Positions 32,901 to 42,357 of a stretch of 47,174 bases of DNA are shown piece by piece (within the stretch, counting starts at the first letter, position 1; each line of letters starts with the position of its first letter). Position numbers and translations under genes: made by a program. Origin of the DNA: JBJXHG01 sp046160865 (GTDB lineage: Bacteria; Planctomycetota; UBA1135; GCA-002686595); contig JBJXHG010000154.1 in NCBI GenBank assembly GCA_046160865.1, forward strand, positions 1-47,174. Reading direction: 5' to 3'. A model generated the notes under the pieces. It was not told where the DNA came from, did not search any database, and was given only the letters and a program-made list of their open reading frames with translations.

Positions 32901-35900
32901 TCAGTGCGATCGCTCGCTCGTCGTCATCGAATCCCGCCGCACCTCACGCCGCTTCACCAAGTAGAAGATCACGGGATACACGAGCAGCTCCATCGCGAAG
33001 CTGACGGTGATGCCGCCGATGAGCGGCGCGACGAGTCTGCGCGTCACGTCCGCGCCCGTCCCTGTCGCCCAGAGCAGCGGCAAGAGGCCGATCATGTCCG
33101 TCGCGACGGTCATCGTCTTCGGGCGGATGCGGCGCACGGCGCCTTCGTGCACGGCCTCGAACAGGTCCTGCTCGTTCCGCATGCGGCCTTCCGATTTGAA
33201 GCGGTCGAACGTGGTGTCGAGGTAGAGCAGCATCACCTGCCCAGTTTCCGCGTCGATTCCGAGCAGCGCGATGATCCCGACCCACACGGCGAGGCTCATG
33301 TGGTAGTCGAGCGCCCACAGGAACCAGAACGCGCCGATCAAGCTGAACGGCACCGCGAGCGCGATCACGCCGACGCGGAACCAGCTCCGGTTCGACAGGT
33401 AGAGGAGGATCGCGATCGCTGCGAGCGTCAGTGGGATCACGACCTTCAAGCGCGCGTTCGCGGCTTCGAGGTACTCGAACTGGCCGGAGAGAACGCGCGT
33501 GTAGCCGGGTGGCATCGTCACTTCCGCGTCGAGCGCGCGTCGCATGTCGGCGACGTAGCCGCCGAGATCGCGGCCGGCGATGTCGACGAAGATCCACGCC
33601 GTGCGCTGACCGTTCTCGCTGCGGATCATCGGCGCGCCGGGCTCGATGCGCAGATCGGCGATCTGACCGAGCGGGATCTGCACGCCGCTCGGCGTCGGCA
33701 CGAGCACTTCCCGCAACGCCGGCAAGTCGTCTCGCAGCTCGCGCGGATAGCGCACGTTCAACGGAAAGCGCGCGATGCCTTCGACCGTCTCGGTGACGTT
33801 CATGCCGCCGATCGCCGTCTGCACGACTTCCTGCACGTCGCCCGTGTTCAGCCCGTAGCGCGCGGCCTGCGCGCGATCGACGTCGAAGTCGAGGTAGTAG
33901 CCGCCGAACACGCGCTCCGAGTACGCCGACACGGTGCCGGGGATCGCGCGGATCGCTTCCGTGCTCTGCTCGGCGAGTGCTGCAAGCACCGCGAGATCGG
34001 GCCCCATGATCTTGATGCCGATCGGCGTCTTGATGCCGGTCGAGAGCATGCTGATGCGGCTCTCGATCGGATACGGCCACGCATTCGCGAGCCCGGGGAA
34101 GCTGACCGCCGCGTTGAGCCCATCGTGCACGGTGCCGTCCGCGTCGGCCCAGCCGTACACGAGCTCTTGCGACGTGATCGGGCGCGCTTCCGGCCACCAC
34201 GTCTTCACGAATGGCCACTTCAGCCAGTCGGGCCAGTCGCTGAAGAAATGGCGCTCGCGCTTCGTGCGCCACTTCGAGCGATCCGTCTCGAGCTGGATCA
34301 CCGTCTCGATCATCGAGAGCGGCGCGGGATCGGTCGCGGTTTCGGCGCGGCCGATCTTGCCGTGCACGCTGACGACTTCGGGAAACGCTTTGATGAGCTT
34401 GTCGGTTTGCTGCAGGAGCTCCTTGCTCTTCGTCACGCTGATCGACGGGTCCGTCGTCGGCATGTAGTAGAGGTCGCCCTCCTCGAGCGCCGGCATGAAC
34501 TCCGAGCCGAGGCGCGAGATCGGATAGACGGTCGAAGCGCCGAGCGCGAGCACCGTGCACAGAGTCAGCGCGGGGTGGCGCATGACGAAGCGGAAGGCCG
34601 GATCGTAGAGGCGCATCGACCAGCGATTCAGCGGGTTGTCGTCCTCTTTCGGGATGCGTCCGCGGATCAAATACACCATCAGCACCGGCACGACCGTGAT
34701 GCCGAGGATCGCGCCGGCTGCGATCGCGAACGTCTTCGTGTACGCGAGCGGCGTGAAGAGGCGGCCCGATTCACCGCCGAGCACGAAGATCGGCAGGAAC
34801 GCGACCGTGATGATGATCAGCGAGAAGAAGAGGCTCGGGCCGACTTCTTGTGCCGCGGCGAGGATCACTTGCGCGCGCTCGCGCGGAACACCGCCGGCGC
34901 GCACGCGCTCCCGCTCGCGCTCGAGGTGCTTGTGCGCGTTCTCGATCATCACGACGCCCGAATCGACCATCACGCCGATCGCGAGCGCGAGTCCGCCGAG
35001 GCTCATGATGTTCGCGTTGATACCGGCGAGCTGCATCACGAGCAGCGAGACGAGCAAGCCGATCGGAAGGACGAGGATCGCGACGAACGCGCTGCGCACG
35101 TGCGCGAGGAAGAGCATGCAGATCGCGGCCGTGACGACGAGCTCCTCGATCACGGCGCGCGTCAGCGTGCCGACGGAGCGTTCGATGAGCGCCGAGCGGT
35201 CGTACGTCGTCTTGACGAAGACGCCGTCCGGAAGTCCGCTCTCGAGCTCGGCGAGCTTCCTCTTCGCGTCTCCGATCACCTGCAGCGCGTTCTCGCCGAA
35301 GCGCGCGATCACGACGCCGCCGACGGCTTCGCCGCGGCCGTCCAGCTCGCCGATGCCGCGGCGCATCTCGCCGCCGATCGTGAGCGTCGCGACGTCGCCG
35401 AGCCGAACGGGCAGGCCGCCGTCGCCCAGGCCGACGACGACTTGCGCGAGATCGTCGAGCCCGCGCAGGTAGCCGCGGCTGCGCACCATGTACTCCGTCT
35501 CGCCGAGCTCGATCGTGGCGCCCCCGACGTCGGTGTTCGAGCGTCGAATCGCGTCGACGACTTCCGCGAGCGGCAGGTCGTACGCGAGCAACTTGTGCGG
35601 CTCGAGCGTGACCTGGTACTGCTTGACGAAGCCGCCGATCGACGCGACTTCCGACACGCCGTTCACGGAGCTCAGCGGATAGCGCAGGTACCAGTCCTGC
35701 AGGCTGCGCAAGCTGGCGAGATCCTGTGCGCACAGGGCGAGCTCGCTCTCGTCGATCGGACAGCGACCCGGCTCTTCGAACGCACGCACGCGCACGAGCG
35801 CTGCGCGTTCATCCTCCGGCGCATCCTCCGTGCGCGCGAACCAGCGACCCTCGCCGTCGCGCCAAACGCCGCCCGCGTGCTCCGCGCAGTACCAGCCCGG

Positions 35901-36335
35901 GAACAGCACGTACTGGTACACCCAGCCGACGCCGGTGGCATCGGGACCGAGGCGCGGCTCGACACCGGCGGGCAATCGGCCGCGCGCGGAGTTCAAGTAC
36001 TCGAGCACGCGGCTGCGCGCCCAGTAGATGTCGGTCGCGTCGTCGAAGAGGACGTACACGAACGACAGCTCGAACATGCTGTAGCCGCGCACGACCGTCG
36101 CGCCGGGAACCGATAGCAGCGCACTCTCGAGCGGCTGCGTGACCTGGTCGTCGACGACTTGCGGGTTCTGGCCGGGAAAATCGGTGACGACGATCACCTG
36201 CACGTCCGACAGATCCGGGATCGCGTCGAGGCGCAAGTTGCGCGTGCCGTGGATGCCGAGCGCGACGAGGATCGCGGCGAGCACGAGCACGAGGACCCGG
36301 TTCTGGACCGAGTACGCGAGAATGCGCGCGATCAT
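32901..36335 (-). CDS. cusA: Heavy-metal efflux RND pump, CusA type
   Basis: This 1144-residue inner-membrane pump of the HME-RND family exports Cu(I)/Ag(I) through a tripartite envelope complex driven by protons. The twelve-helix pattern is complete. TM4 has the proton-relay motif AIGVMVDSGVVMIENAHKHL, and family signatures include GSEFMPALEEGDLYYMPTT, KIGRAETATDPAPLSMIETV and GIKTPIGIKIMGPDLAVLA, with methionines placed as in the CusA metal site. A feature absent from E. coli CusA is an insertion at about residues 146-204 carrying Cys150, His153, Cys192 and Cys202. It is the last gene of the cus operon, its ATG 1 base after the cusB stop. Confidence 0.93.
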   Translation of the reverse strand: MIARILAYSVQNRVLVLVLAAILVALGIHGTRNLRLDAIPDLSDVQVIVVTDFPGQNPQVVDDQVTQPLESALLSVPGATVVRGYSMFELSFVYVLFDDATDIYWARSRVLEYLNSARGRLPAGVEPRLGPDATGVGWVYQYVLFPGWYCAEHAGGVWRDGEGRWFARTEDAPEDERAALVRVRAFEEPGRCPIDESELALCAQDLASLRSLQDWYLRYPLSSVNGVSEVASIGGFVKQYQVTLEPHKLLAYDLPLAEVVDAIRRSNTDVGGATIELGETEYMVRSRGYLRGLDDLAQVVVGLGDGGLPVRLGDVATLTIGGEMRRGIGELDGRGEAVGGVVIARFGENALQVIGDAKRKLAELESGLPDGVFVKTTYDRSALIERSVGTLTRAVIEELVVTAAICMLFLAHVRSAFVAILVLPIGLLVSLLVMQLAGINANIMSLGGLALAIGVMVDSGVVMIENAHKHLERERERVRAGGVPRERAQVILAAAQEVGPSLFFSLIIITVAFLPIFVLGGESGRLFTPLAYTKTFAIAAGAILGITVVPVLMVYLIRGRIPKEDDNPLNRWSMRLYDPAFRFVMRHPALTLCTVLALGASTVYPISRLGSEFMPALEEGDLYYMPTTDPSISVTKSKELLQQTDKLIKAFPEVVSVHGKIGRAETATDPAPLSMIETVIQLETDRSKWRTKRERHFFSDWPDWLKWPFVKTWWPEARPITSQELVYGWADADGTVHDGLNAAVSFPGLANAWPYPIESRISMLSTGIKTPIGIKIMGPDLAVLAALAEQSTEAIRAIPGTVSAYSERVFGGYYLDFDVDRAQAARYGLNTGDVQEVVQTAIGGMNVTETVEGIARFPLNVRYPRELRDDLPALREVLVPTPSGVQIPLGQIADLRIEPGAPMIRSENGQRTAWIFVDIAGRDLGGYVADMRRALDAEVTMPPGYTRVLSGQFEYLEAANARLKVVIPLTLAAIAILLYLSNRSWFRVGVIALAVPFSLIGAFWFLWALDYHMSLAVWVGIIALLGIDAETGQVMLLYLDTTFDRFKSEGRMRNEQDLFEAVHEGAVRRIRPKTMTVATDMIGLLPLLWATGTGADVTRRLVAPLIGGITVSFAMELLVYPVIFYLVKRREVRRDSMTTSERSH

Positions 36336-36336
36336 G

Positions 36337-38088
36337 TCACGGCTCGCGCGCGGGCTCGATCGCGCGCACGACTTCGCCGCACTCCTTCATGGTCGTCGCG
36401 TAGAACGGGTTCGCGATGTGCGTGTCCGCCGCGAGCCAGCTCCCCGGCGCCATCGGACAGTGCAGCACGTACAGCTTCGCGGCGACGGCCTCCGACGGCG
36501 GGGAGCGATCGGCGAGCGCGATGATCGCGTCCGCGACTTCGCGCCAGCGCGCACGCTGCTCGTCGAGTGGCTCGGCAGCGATCGCATCGACCGCGCGTTG
36601 CACACGCATCGCGATCACGCGCGTCTGTGATGTCGCGCTCTGCGCCAGCGTCGCCGCCGCGGCGGACACCGGACGCACGTCGAGGGGCGCGTCCGACATC
36701 TGCTCGACGCCGAGCGGCGTCTCGGTCGCCAAGTACGCGCGGAAGAGCGCGTCGAGCGCCTCTTGCGGGGCCTCGCGCGACGTCGCGCGCGCAGCCGGCG
36801 CCGGCGCGGGCTGCACCGCGAGCGAGCCACGGCGATGCTTGTCGATCGCTTCGCGGATGCGGCTCTCCGCGTCGAGCAAGAACTGACCGCTGGTCACGAC
36901 ACTGTCGCCGGGTGCGAGGCCGGCCAAGACCTCGACATCGCCGTCCGGTGACGACGCGCCGAGCTCGAGCTCGCGGGCTTCGAACTCGCCTTGTCCAAGC
37001 GCGACGAACGCGATCTGACGCGTGCCCGTGTCGATCACCGCGCTGCGCGACACGATCGTCGCTTTCGGCGACAGCATCGCGTCGATCTCGGCCTCTGCGT
37101 ACATGCCTTGTCGCAGCACCTCGTCCGGGTTCGCGATCACGCAGCGCGCCATCGCGGAGCGCGTCATCGGATCGATGTGCGGGTGGATGAAGAGCACTTG
37201 GCCCTCGAACGCGCGGCCGGGCACCGCGGCGATGCGCGCGCGCACCGTCTGTCCGAGCTTGACGAACGGCACGTGCTGTTCGAAGACCTGCATCTCGAGC
37301 CACAGCGTGGCGGAGCTCGCGAGCCGGAAGAGCGTGTCGCCGGCCTTCACAGCCGACCCGATCGAGATGTTCTTCTCCGTCACGTGACCGGTCATCGGCG
37401 AGACGAACGTCACGGTGCGGGGTGCGCTCTCGGCGCGTGCGAAGGCTTCGATCTGATCGTCGGTCAGGCCGAGCGACACGAGCTTGCGCGCGCTGGCGCG
37501 GTACAGCGCGTCACCGGGAGACGTCGCGTCGCTTCCGCTCGAGCCCGATTGCGCGCGCGCACGCCGCGCGGCGATCAGCTCCTGGATCGCGAGCGTGAGA
37601 TCCGGGCTGTAGAGATCGAACAGTGGCCGGCCTTGCATCACCTCGATGCCGTCGGCGTTCGCGTACAAGCCTTCGATCCAGCCGGAGACGCGCAGATTGA
37701 TGTCGAGGTGCGTCGGCTCCGGCTCTTTCAAGTAACCGGCGAGTCGCAGCGTGCGCTTCAGCGCGCCGGTGCGCACGGTCTCGATGCGCACGCCCATGTT
37801 CTGCACGACGACCGGATCGATCGTGAGGCGGTTCTCGCTCGTGCTGGGCGCCGCCGAGATCGGCGTGAGCTTCATGTGGCAGATGGGACAATCGCCCGGC
37901 GTGTTCTGGATGACTTGCGGATGCATGCCGCACGTCCACAGTTGCTCGGCGGCAGCGGTCGCGCCGTCGTCGCGAGGCGCGTCGAGGCCGAGGGTCGCCC
38001 GCATCCGCGGCGCGGCGAGCACGCCGACTGCGAACGCGGCCAGGACGACGAGCACGACGACGAACGACGTGCGGGGGGACGGGCTCAT
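36337..38088 (-). CDS. cusB: Membrane-fusion protein, CusB type
   Basis: This 583-residue periplasmic adaptor joins pump and outer-membrane channel and passes metal to the pump. An N-terminal anchor (about 8-26) is followed by a metal-binding domain WTCGMHPQVIQ / GDCPICHMKL (Cys53, Met55, His56, Cys67, Cys70, His71, Met72). Next come lipoyl/barrel/hairpin regions of the HlyD fold (VSPMTGHVTEKNISIGSAVK; GQVLFIHPHIDPMTRS). A C-terminal DUF3347-like domain (about 450-575) ends with YVLHCPMAPGSWLAADTHIA and KECGEVV. Its ATG overlaps the stop of the channel gene (ATGA). Confidence 0.92.
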   Translation of the reverse strand: MSPSPRTSFVVVLVVLAAFAVGVLAAPRMRATLGLDAPRDDGATAAAEQLWTCGMHPQVIQNTPGDCPICHMKLTPISAAPSTSENRLTIDPVVVQNMGVRIETVRTGALKRTLRLAGYLKEPEPTHLDINLRVSGWIEGLYANADGIEVMQGRPLFDLYSPDLTLAIQELIAARRARAQSGSSGSDATSPGDALYRASARKLVSLGLTDDQIEAFARAESAPRTVTFVSPMTGHVTEKNISIGSAVKAGDTLFRLASSATLWLEMQVFEQHVPFVKLGQTVRARIAAVPGRAFEGQVLFIHPHIDPMTRSAMARCVIANPDEVLRQGMYAEAEIDAMLSPKATIVSRSAVIDTGTRQIAFVALGQGEFEARELELGASSPDGDVEVLAGLAPGDSVVTSGQFLLDAESRIREAIDKHRRGSLAVQPAPAPAARATSREAPQEALDALFRAYLATETPLGVEQMSDAPLDVRPVSAAAATLAQSATSQTRVIAMRVQRAVDAIAAEPLDEQRARWREVADAIIALADRSPPSEAVAAKLYVLHCPMAPGSWLAADTHIANPFYATTMKECGEVVRAIEPAREP

Positions 38089-39491
38089 GGCTTCACCTCC
38101 ATCGTCGTCGTCATCGAGATCCGCGCCGGATCCGCTTCGTCGGTCTCGGCGCGACGGCGGACGTTCTGGAGCTCGTCGCCGATCAGCTCTTCGATCGCGG
38201 CCACGATGCGCGCGCGCTCAGCGGCGAGCTCCGCTCGCGCGACGCGCAGCTCGAGCGCGAACGTGCGGCTCTCGATCCACTCCGGCAGATCCGTCGACCC
38301 CGCGACGTAGGCGTCCTGCGCACTCTGCTCGAGCTGCGCGGCCGCCGGCGTCAACGATCGATCGAAGTACGCCGCGAGCGTATCCGTGCTGCGCAGCGCG
38401 AAGAGCCGTGCGACGAGCTCGGCCCCGCGATCCGCGCGCGCCTGGCGCGCGAGCGCGCGTGCGCGGTCCAGCTCGGCGCGCGCGATCTCGATCTCCGCAT
38501 TCAGTTTCACGCGGTGAAGCGGCAACGACAGCATGGCGCCGATCGATTGCGACGCGCTGCCGGTGAACGCCACGAACGGGTTGACGTCCGGCAGACGGCG
38601 CAGGCGCGCGAGCTCGAGCGCGTCGGTGCGTCCTTCGACCTCGTGAGCGAGCGCCGCGAGCTCTGGATTCGCGGCGGCGCCGGCCGCGAGCAGGTCGTCG
38701 TCCGCCGGAAGCGCGACCGGCAGCGGGAGCGCGAACGCGATCGGTGCGGACGGATCGCGCGCGACGAGCGCGTTCAGCGACGTGCGCGTCGCGACGAGCT
38801 CGCTCTCGAGGCGTACGAGCTCGTTCTCCTGGCGCACCGAGTCGAGCTGCGCGTCGACGAGCGCGCGCTGCCGACCGCCCGACTCGATGCGTGCCGCGGA
38901 CGTGTCGCTCGCGACGCGCGCGAGCTCGACGCGCTCGCGTTGCGCGCGCACGCGCTCGTCGAGCAGCGTGCCGTCCGCGACGAGCTCGGTGACTCGGCGC
39001 GCGAGCGCGAAACGCGCGGCGCGGAAGCGTTCGCCGGCCGCGCGCGCTTCCGCGAAGGCCACGCGGGCGGCGCGCTTCGTCTCCGACGGCCAGTCGAGGT
39101 TCTGCATCGGGTCGAAACCTGCGCCGAACGTCGTGCGGTCGAACGCCGAGGCGCTCCCGCCGGAGAACATGTACTCGAAGTCGAGCGCGACGTTCGTGTT
39201 CGGCCACGCGCCCTCGACGTCGACGCGCGCGAGCGCCGCACGCCACTCGTGGAACGCCGCTTCGAGCTCGCCGTTCGCGAGCGCCGCGCGCGCGAGCAGC
39301 TCGTCGCGTGTCGGGGCGCTGGAAAGCTCGGGCAGCGAGCGCTCGGTCTGCTCGGTTCGCGCGTACGCGGCGCCGGCTTGCGCGAGGCGGTCGCGCTCGG
39401 CGTCCGTGCCGTCGGGCGCGAAGACGCAGCCGGTCGGAGCGAGTGCGCAGACAGTGAACAGCAGTCGGAAATGCAGTCGGATCATGGCCAA
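38085..39491 (-). CDS. cusC: TolC-type outer-membrane efflux lipoprotein, CusC type
   Basis: This 468-residue outer-membrane factor forms the exit duct of the Cus complex. It has a lipobox (LAPTGC, Cys22), then two long repeats of alternating coiled-coil helices and beta segments, as in TolC-family proteins (RRVTELVADGTLLDERVRAQ; ESGGRQRALVDAQLDSVRQE; and in the second half DLPEWIESRTFALELRVARA). Two possible ATGs (39491, 39485) differ by two codons. It lies between the Cys-rich protein gene and cusB on the minus strand. Confidence 0.88.
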   Translation of the reverse strand: MAMIRLHFRLLFTVCALAPTGCVFAPDGTDAERDRLAQAGAAYARTEQTERSLPELSSAPTRDELLARAALANGELEAAFHEWRAALARVDVEGAWPNTNVALDFEYMFSGGSASAFDRTTFGAGFDPMQNLDWPSETKRAARVAFAEARAAGERFRAARFALARRVTELVADGTLLDERVRAQRERVELARVASDTSAARIESGGRQRALVDAQLDSVRQENELVRLESELVATRTSLNALVARDPSAPIAFALPLPVALPADDDLLAAGAAANPELAALAHEVEGRTDALELARLRRLPDVNPFVAFTGSASQSIGAMLSLPLHRVKLNAEIEIARAELDRARALARQARADRGAELVARLFALRSTDTLAAYFDRSLTPAAAQLEQSAQDAYVAGSTDLPEWIESRTFALELRVARAELAAERARIVAAIEELIGDELQNVRRRAETDEADPARISMTTTMEVKP

Positions 39492-39539
39492 GTGGGAGCG
39501 TCGTCACGCGGCGCGAGCCGCGGTTTGGAGGACAACAAC

Positions 39540-39559
39540 GGAGCGCGGTTCAGCGCTCC
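39540..39559 (-). other. Intra-operon hairpin between the Cys-rich gene and cusC
   Basis: GGAGCGC and GCGCTCC pair around GGTTCA in the 105-base gap. It may stabilise or attenuate the operon transcript. Confidence 0.35.
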
Positions 39560-39596
39560 ACGCACGTGCGCGTCAGGAAGACGCGCTGTGCGACGC

Positions 39597-40064
39597 TCAC
39601 AACAGGGCGATGCGGATCGCCGTCAAGAGATCGGCGGGATCCGCGACGTTCGGCAGGAATCGTGCGCGGCACGCATCCGGCGGAGAGCTCGTGCACGCTG
39701 GCGCGTGCGCCGGATCGAACGGAACGAGCGCGCGGGCCGAGATGCGCTCGCCCGCTTCGATCCACGTGATGCTCGCCGCGGACGATTCGAAGCGCACCGT
39801 GAGCTCACGCGCGGTGCGCGCATCGTCGCTCGGCGCGGCCTCGCAGTCGCAACCGCGCGCGTCGCGCGCGATCTCTTCGCAGGGTCCCGCCGGACCTGCG
39901 TCCGGAACCTCGTCGCAGCACGAGCGCTGCACGGTCTCGACGACCTCGCAGCAGCACGACCGCGACAAGAGCTTGGCCCACACCGCGCAAGGCATCGCCG
40001 CCGCGAGCGCCGGATTCACGGCGAGCAAAGCGACGAGGATGGTGAAGGTGAGCTTGCGGAGCAT
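39597..40064 (-). CDS. Small Cys-rich secreted protein at the head of the cus operon
   Basis: The ATG at 40064 gives a 155-residue protein with a clean signal peptide (MLRKLTFTILVALLAVNPAL, cleaved before AAAMPC). The mature protein has eleven Cys, including a CCC at 37-39, a CC at 49-50 and C-x-C at 72-74, with several acidic residues between. It is the first gene before cusCBA on the same strand, so a periplasmic copper- or silver-binding role is likely. No known family was recognised. An in-frame upstream ATG at 40124 would bury the signal peptide and is rejected. Confidence 0.7.
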   Translation of the reverse strand: MLRKLTFTILVALLAVNPALAAAMPCAVWAKLLSRSCCCEVVETVQRSCCDEVPDAGPAGPCEEIARDARGCDCEAAPSDDARTARELTVRFESSAASITWIEAGERISARALVPFDPAHAPACTSSPPDACRARFLPNVADPADLLTAIRIALL

Positions 40065-40076
40065 GGAGGACGATGT

Positions 40077-40094
40077 GTTCCGCGTCGGCGGAAC
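40077..40094 (-). promoter_or_regulatory. Inverted repeat before the cus operon
   Basis: GTTCCGC and GCGGAAC flank GTCG, 13-30 bases upstream of the Cys-rich protein ATG. It is a candidate operator or 5'-leader hairpin for metal control. Confidence 0.35.
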
Positions 40095-40217
40095 AGGGAA
40101 ACGACTTCCTGGAGTATCGGCCACGGAAGCGATTCAGGCAAACGGGCGGCGGACACGACCGCGGAGATCGAACCGCAGTCGCGGCAAAGGCCTCACCGAT
40201 GCTCACGCTCCCCGCGC

Positions 40218-40685
40218 TCAGAGAGCGCGGGGAGCTGGGGCGAACTCGACCTTGCCCTGCGGAAGCAGGTACACGATCAGCATCGTGCCGCCTTCGACGT
40301 TCGGCACGTGCGTCGAGCCCGGCGGCAAGACGACCCAACCGGGCGGCTCGCCGTCGAACCTCGGCTCGCCGTCGAGCGCGATGCAGAAGTTGACCTCGCC
40401 GAGCGGGTGCGTGTGCCGCGGTCCCGCGCCGTTCATGTGCACGACGTCGATCGAAAAGTGCGACGTGGCATCGGTCGCCTTCGCGACGCGGCCGTAGCGC
40501 ACCGGCATCGCGCCTTGGTTCGCGATCGCTTGCTTCTCGAGCAGCTCGCCGAGCGCACGGCCGAGCGCGAGTGCTGCGGGACCCTTCGCGCTGAAGCGGC
40601 GCTCGAGCTCGCGTTGCGCGCTCTTCGGCTCGGTGAGGTCGACGCCTTGCGCGGCGTCGATCAGCGGTCGGAAGGTCTCGATCAT
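40218..40685 (-). CDS. Cupin of the DUF4863 / 4-hydroxylaminobenzoate lyase (PnbB-like) family
   Basis: This 155-residue single-domain protein has a helical N-terminal half (about 1-60) and a cupin barrel with FSIDVVHMNGAGPRHTHPLG, a Glu two residues later, and FDGEPPGWVVLPPGSTHVP. The pattern VRYGRVAKATDATSHFSIDV, then GEVNFCIALDGEPRFDG, matches the family typified by PnbB, which converts 4-hydroxylaminobenzoate to protocatechuate and ammonia. No other nitroarene genes are nearby, so the actual substrate is unknown. It sits 19 bases downstream of the GT-C-like gene on the same strand and is probably co-transcribed. Confidence 0.75.
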   Translation of the reverse strand: MIETFRPLIDAAQGVDLTEPKSAQRELERRFSAKGPAALALGRALGELLEKQAIANQGAMPVRYGRVAKATDATSHFSIDVVHMNGAGPRHTHPLGEVNFCIALDGEPRFDGEPPGWVVLPPGSTHVPNVEGGTMLIVYLLPQGKVEFAPAPRAL

Positions 40686-40704
40686 GGTGGCTCAGGCTCG
40701 CGCA

Positions 40705-42297
40705 TCACCATAAGAGGCGCAAGAGGCGCAGCTCGACGTGCGTCGGAAACGCGAGCGGCGGTCGCAGCGGATGTCGCTCGAGCCGCGCGCGGCCATTCGC
40801 GACGAGCGCGCTCCACGACGGCGGCAAGCCCTCGTTCGGCGGCGCGTCCGCGTGCGACAAGTACGCGCCGAGGTAGTCGGGCCGCCGATCGAAGAAGAAC
40901 TCGGGTCCGACGGCCTTGTCGTGGCCAGGCGACGCGCGGACCAACTGCCCCGTGCGGCGCGCGACCTCGCGGCTCGTGAGACCGAACACGTCGTAGATCG
41001 TGAGCTCGCTGTAGTAGCCCGTCGCGCCGATGTTGCCGAGCACGATCGACTCGCCCGGCTTCGTCGCCGAGCCGAGCGCGCGGCCGAGCAGTGCCCAGCT
41101 CTCGGCGCGCTCCTTCATGCCGCGCCACATCTCGAGCTCCGTCAGGACGCGCGTGTCGTTCCAGCGGAAGTGCACGCGCTCGCGCACCGCGCGCGACGCG
41201 AGCGGGACGTCGAAGCTCGGCAACACGGCCAGCACGATCCCCGCGACTCCGGCAACGCTCGCGATGCTCGTGCCGTGGCGCGCAGCGAGCGCGCGCACGA
41301 CCTCGCTGAATGCGAGTGCCACGAACGGCAGCGCGGGCACGACGAAGCGGCCCATCGGCATAAAGTCGCCGCCGACGTAGACGGCGTAGGCGATCGCCGC
41401 GAGGCAGAAGAACAGCGCGCGGCGCGCGAGCTCCGTGCGCACGAACGCGGCCCCGGCGATCGCGAGCGTGCACGCCGGCAAAGCGAGCGCGAGCGAGCCG
41501 GCGTAGCACAGTCCGCGCTCCAGGCGCAGCGACGCGAGTCCCGCCTTCACGAGCGCCGTGTTCGGCAACCACTCGCCGTAATAGCTCCGGCGCCATGCGA
41601 CGTGCGCGACGACCGCCGCGGTGAGCAACGTGAGTGGAAGCGCGGCGGCGCGCACGCGCTCACGCGTCCAACTGCGCGGTCGAGTGGCGAGCGCGGTCAC
41701 GATCGCCAGGCCGGCCCAGAGCGCTCCGTCGGCGCGCAGCAGGCTCGCAGCCGCTGCGCACGCACCTGCGGCGATCGTGCGGCGCACGGTGCGCGCGCGC
41801 TCGCCGGACTCCGCGTCGTCCGAGTCGTAGAGCAGCGCGAAGACCGCGAACGTCGCGAGTGCGAACGCCATCGTCTCGAGTCCGCCCGTCGTCCACACCG
41901 CGATCGGCGAAAGGCATCCGAGGAACGCCGAGCACAGGAGCAACGGCGCGCCGGCGAGTCGCCGTGCGAGCTGGCGCACGACGCACGCGAGCAGCGCGAG
42001 CGCGCACGCCGCGGACGTCGCGCGCGCGGCGATCGTCACGTCGACGCCCAGGCGCTCGAAGAGCGCGAGCCACGCGACCCACAGGAAGTTCGAGTAGCCC
42101 TCGACGGGCGGCGACTCCCCCCGATTGAAGACGAGGCCGAAGCCCTCGGCCCAGTGGCGGCTGTAGCGGAACGAGATGTACGCGTCGTCGCAGACGAAGT
42201 CGTAGCGCCATGCGAGCAGCGCCCACGGCAGCGCGGCGCACGCGAAGGCGAGCGCCGTGGTCGCTCGGGTGCGCGGGACGGAGCTCGGCCTGGTCAT
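40705..42297 (-). CDS. GT-C-fold membrane glycosyltransferase-like protein (AftB-like)
   Basis: This 530-residue protein starts at the ATG at 42297; the phase is open much further upstream across the opposite gene end but without similarity. About nine or ten membrane helices follow the luminal loop DDAYISFRYSRHWAEGFGLV, with FNRGESPPVEGYSNFLWVAW after it. Asp-Asp just after TM1 is the typical GT-C catalytic position, and this loop resembles the AftB arabinosyltransferase family. A C-terminal soluble part (about 385-530) contains GNIGATGYYSELTIYDVFGL. Such enzymes use polyprenyl-linked sugars on the outer face of the membrane. Acceptor and donor are unknown. Confidence 0.75.
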   Translation of the reverse strand: MTRPSSVPRTRATTALAFACAALPWALLAWRYDFVCDDAYISFRYSRHWAEGFGLVFNRGESPPVEGYSNFLWVAWLALFERLGVDVTIAARATSAACALALLACVVRQLARRLAGAPLLLCSAFLGCLSPIAVWTTGGLETMAFALATFAVFALLYDSDDAESGERARTVRRTIAAGACAAAASLLRADGALWAGLAIVTALATRPRSWTRERVRAAALPLTLLTAAVVAHVAWRRSYYGEWLPNTALVKAGLASLRLERGLCYAGSLALALPACTLAIAGAAFVRTELARRALFFCLAAIAYAVYVGGDFMPMGRFVVPALPFVALAFSEVVRALAARHGTSIASVAGVAGIVLAVLPSFDVPLASRAVRERVHFRWNDTRVLTELEMWRGMKERAESWALLGRALGSATKPGESIVLGNIGATGYYSELTIYDVFGLTSREVARRTGQLVRASPGHDKAVGPEFFFDRRPDYLGAYLSHADAPPNEGLPPSWSALVANGRARLERHPLRPPLAFPTHVELRLLRLLW

Positions 42298-42357
42298 CGC
42301 GCGCGCGACGATAAGGTGTCGGACGCGCGTTTGCTCGCCGCTCGTCGCTCCCGAATG

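Noticed and set aside
32904..36116. Open frame of 1070 codons on the plus strand opposite the RND pump gene
   Set aside because: It is the antisense shadow of a well-supported gene, with the Arg/Asp/His-rich composition typical of such frames in GC-rich DNA.
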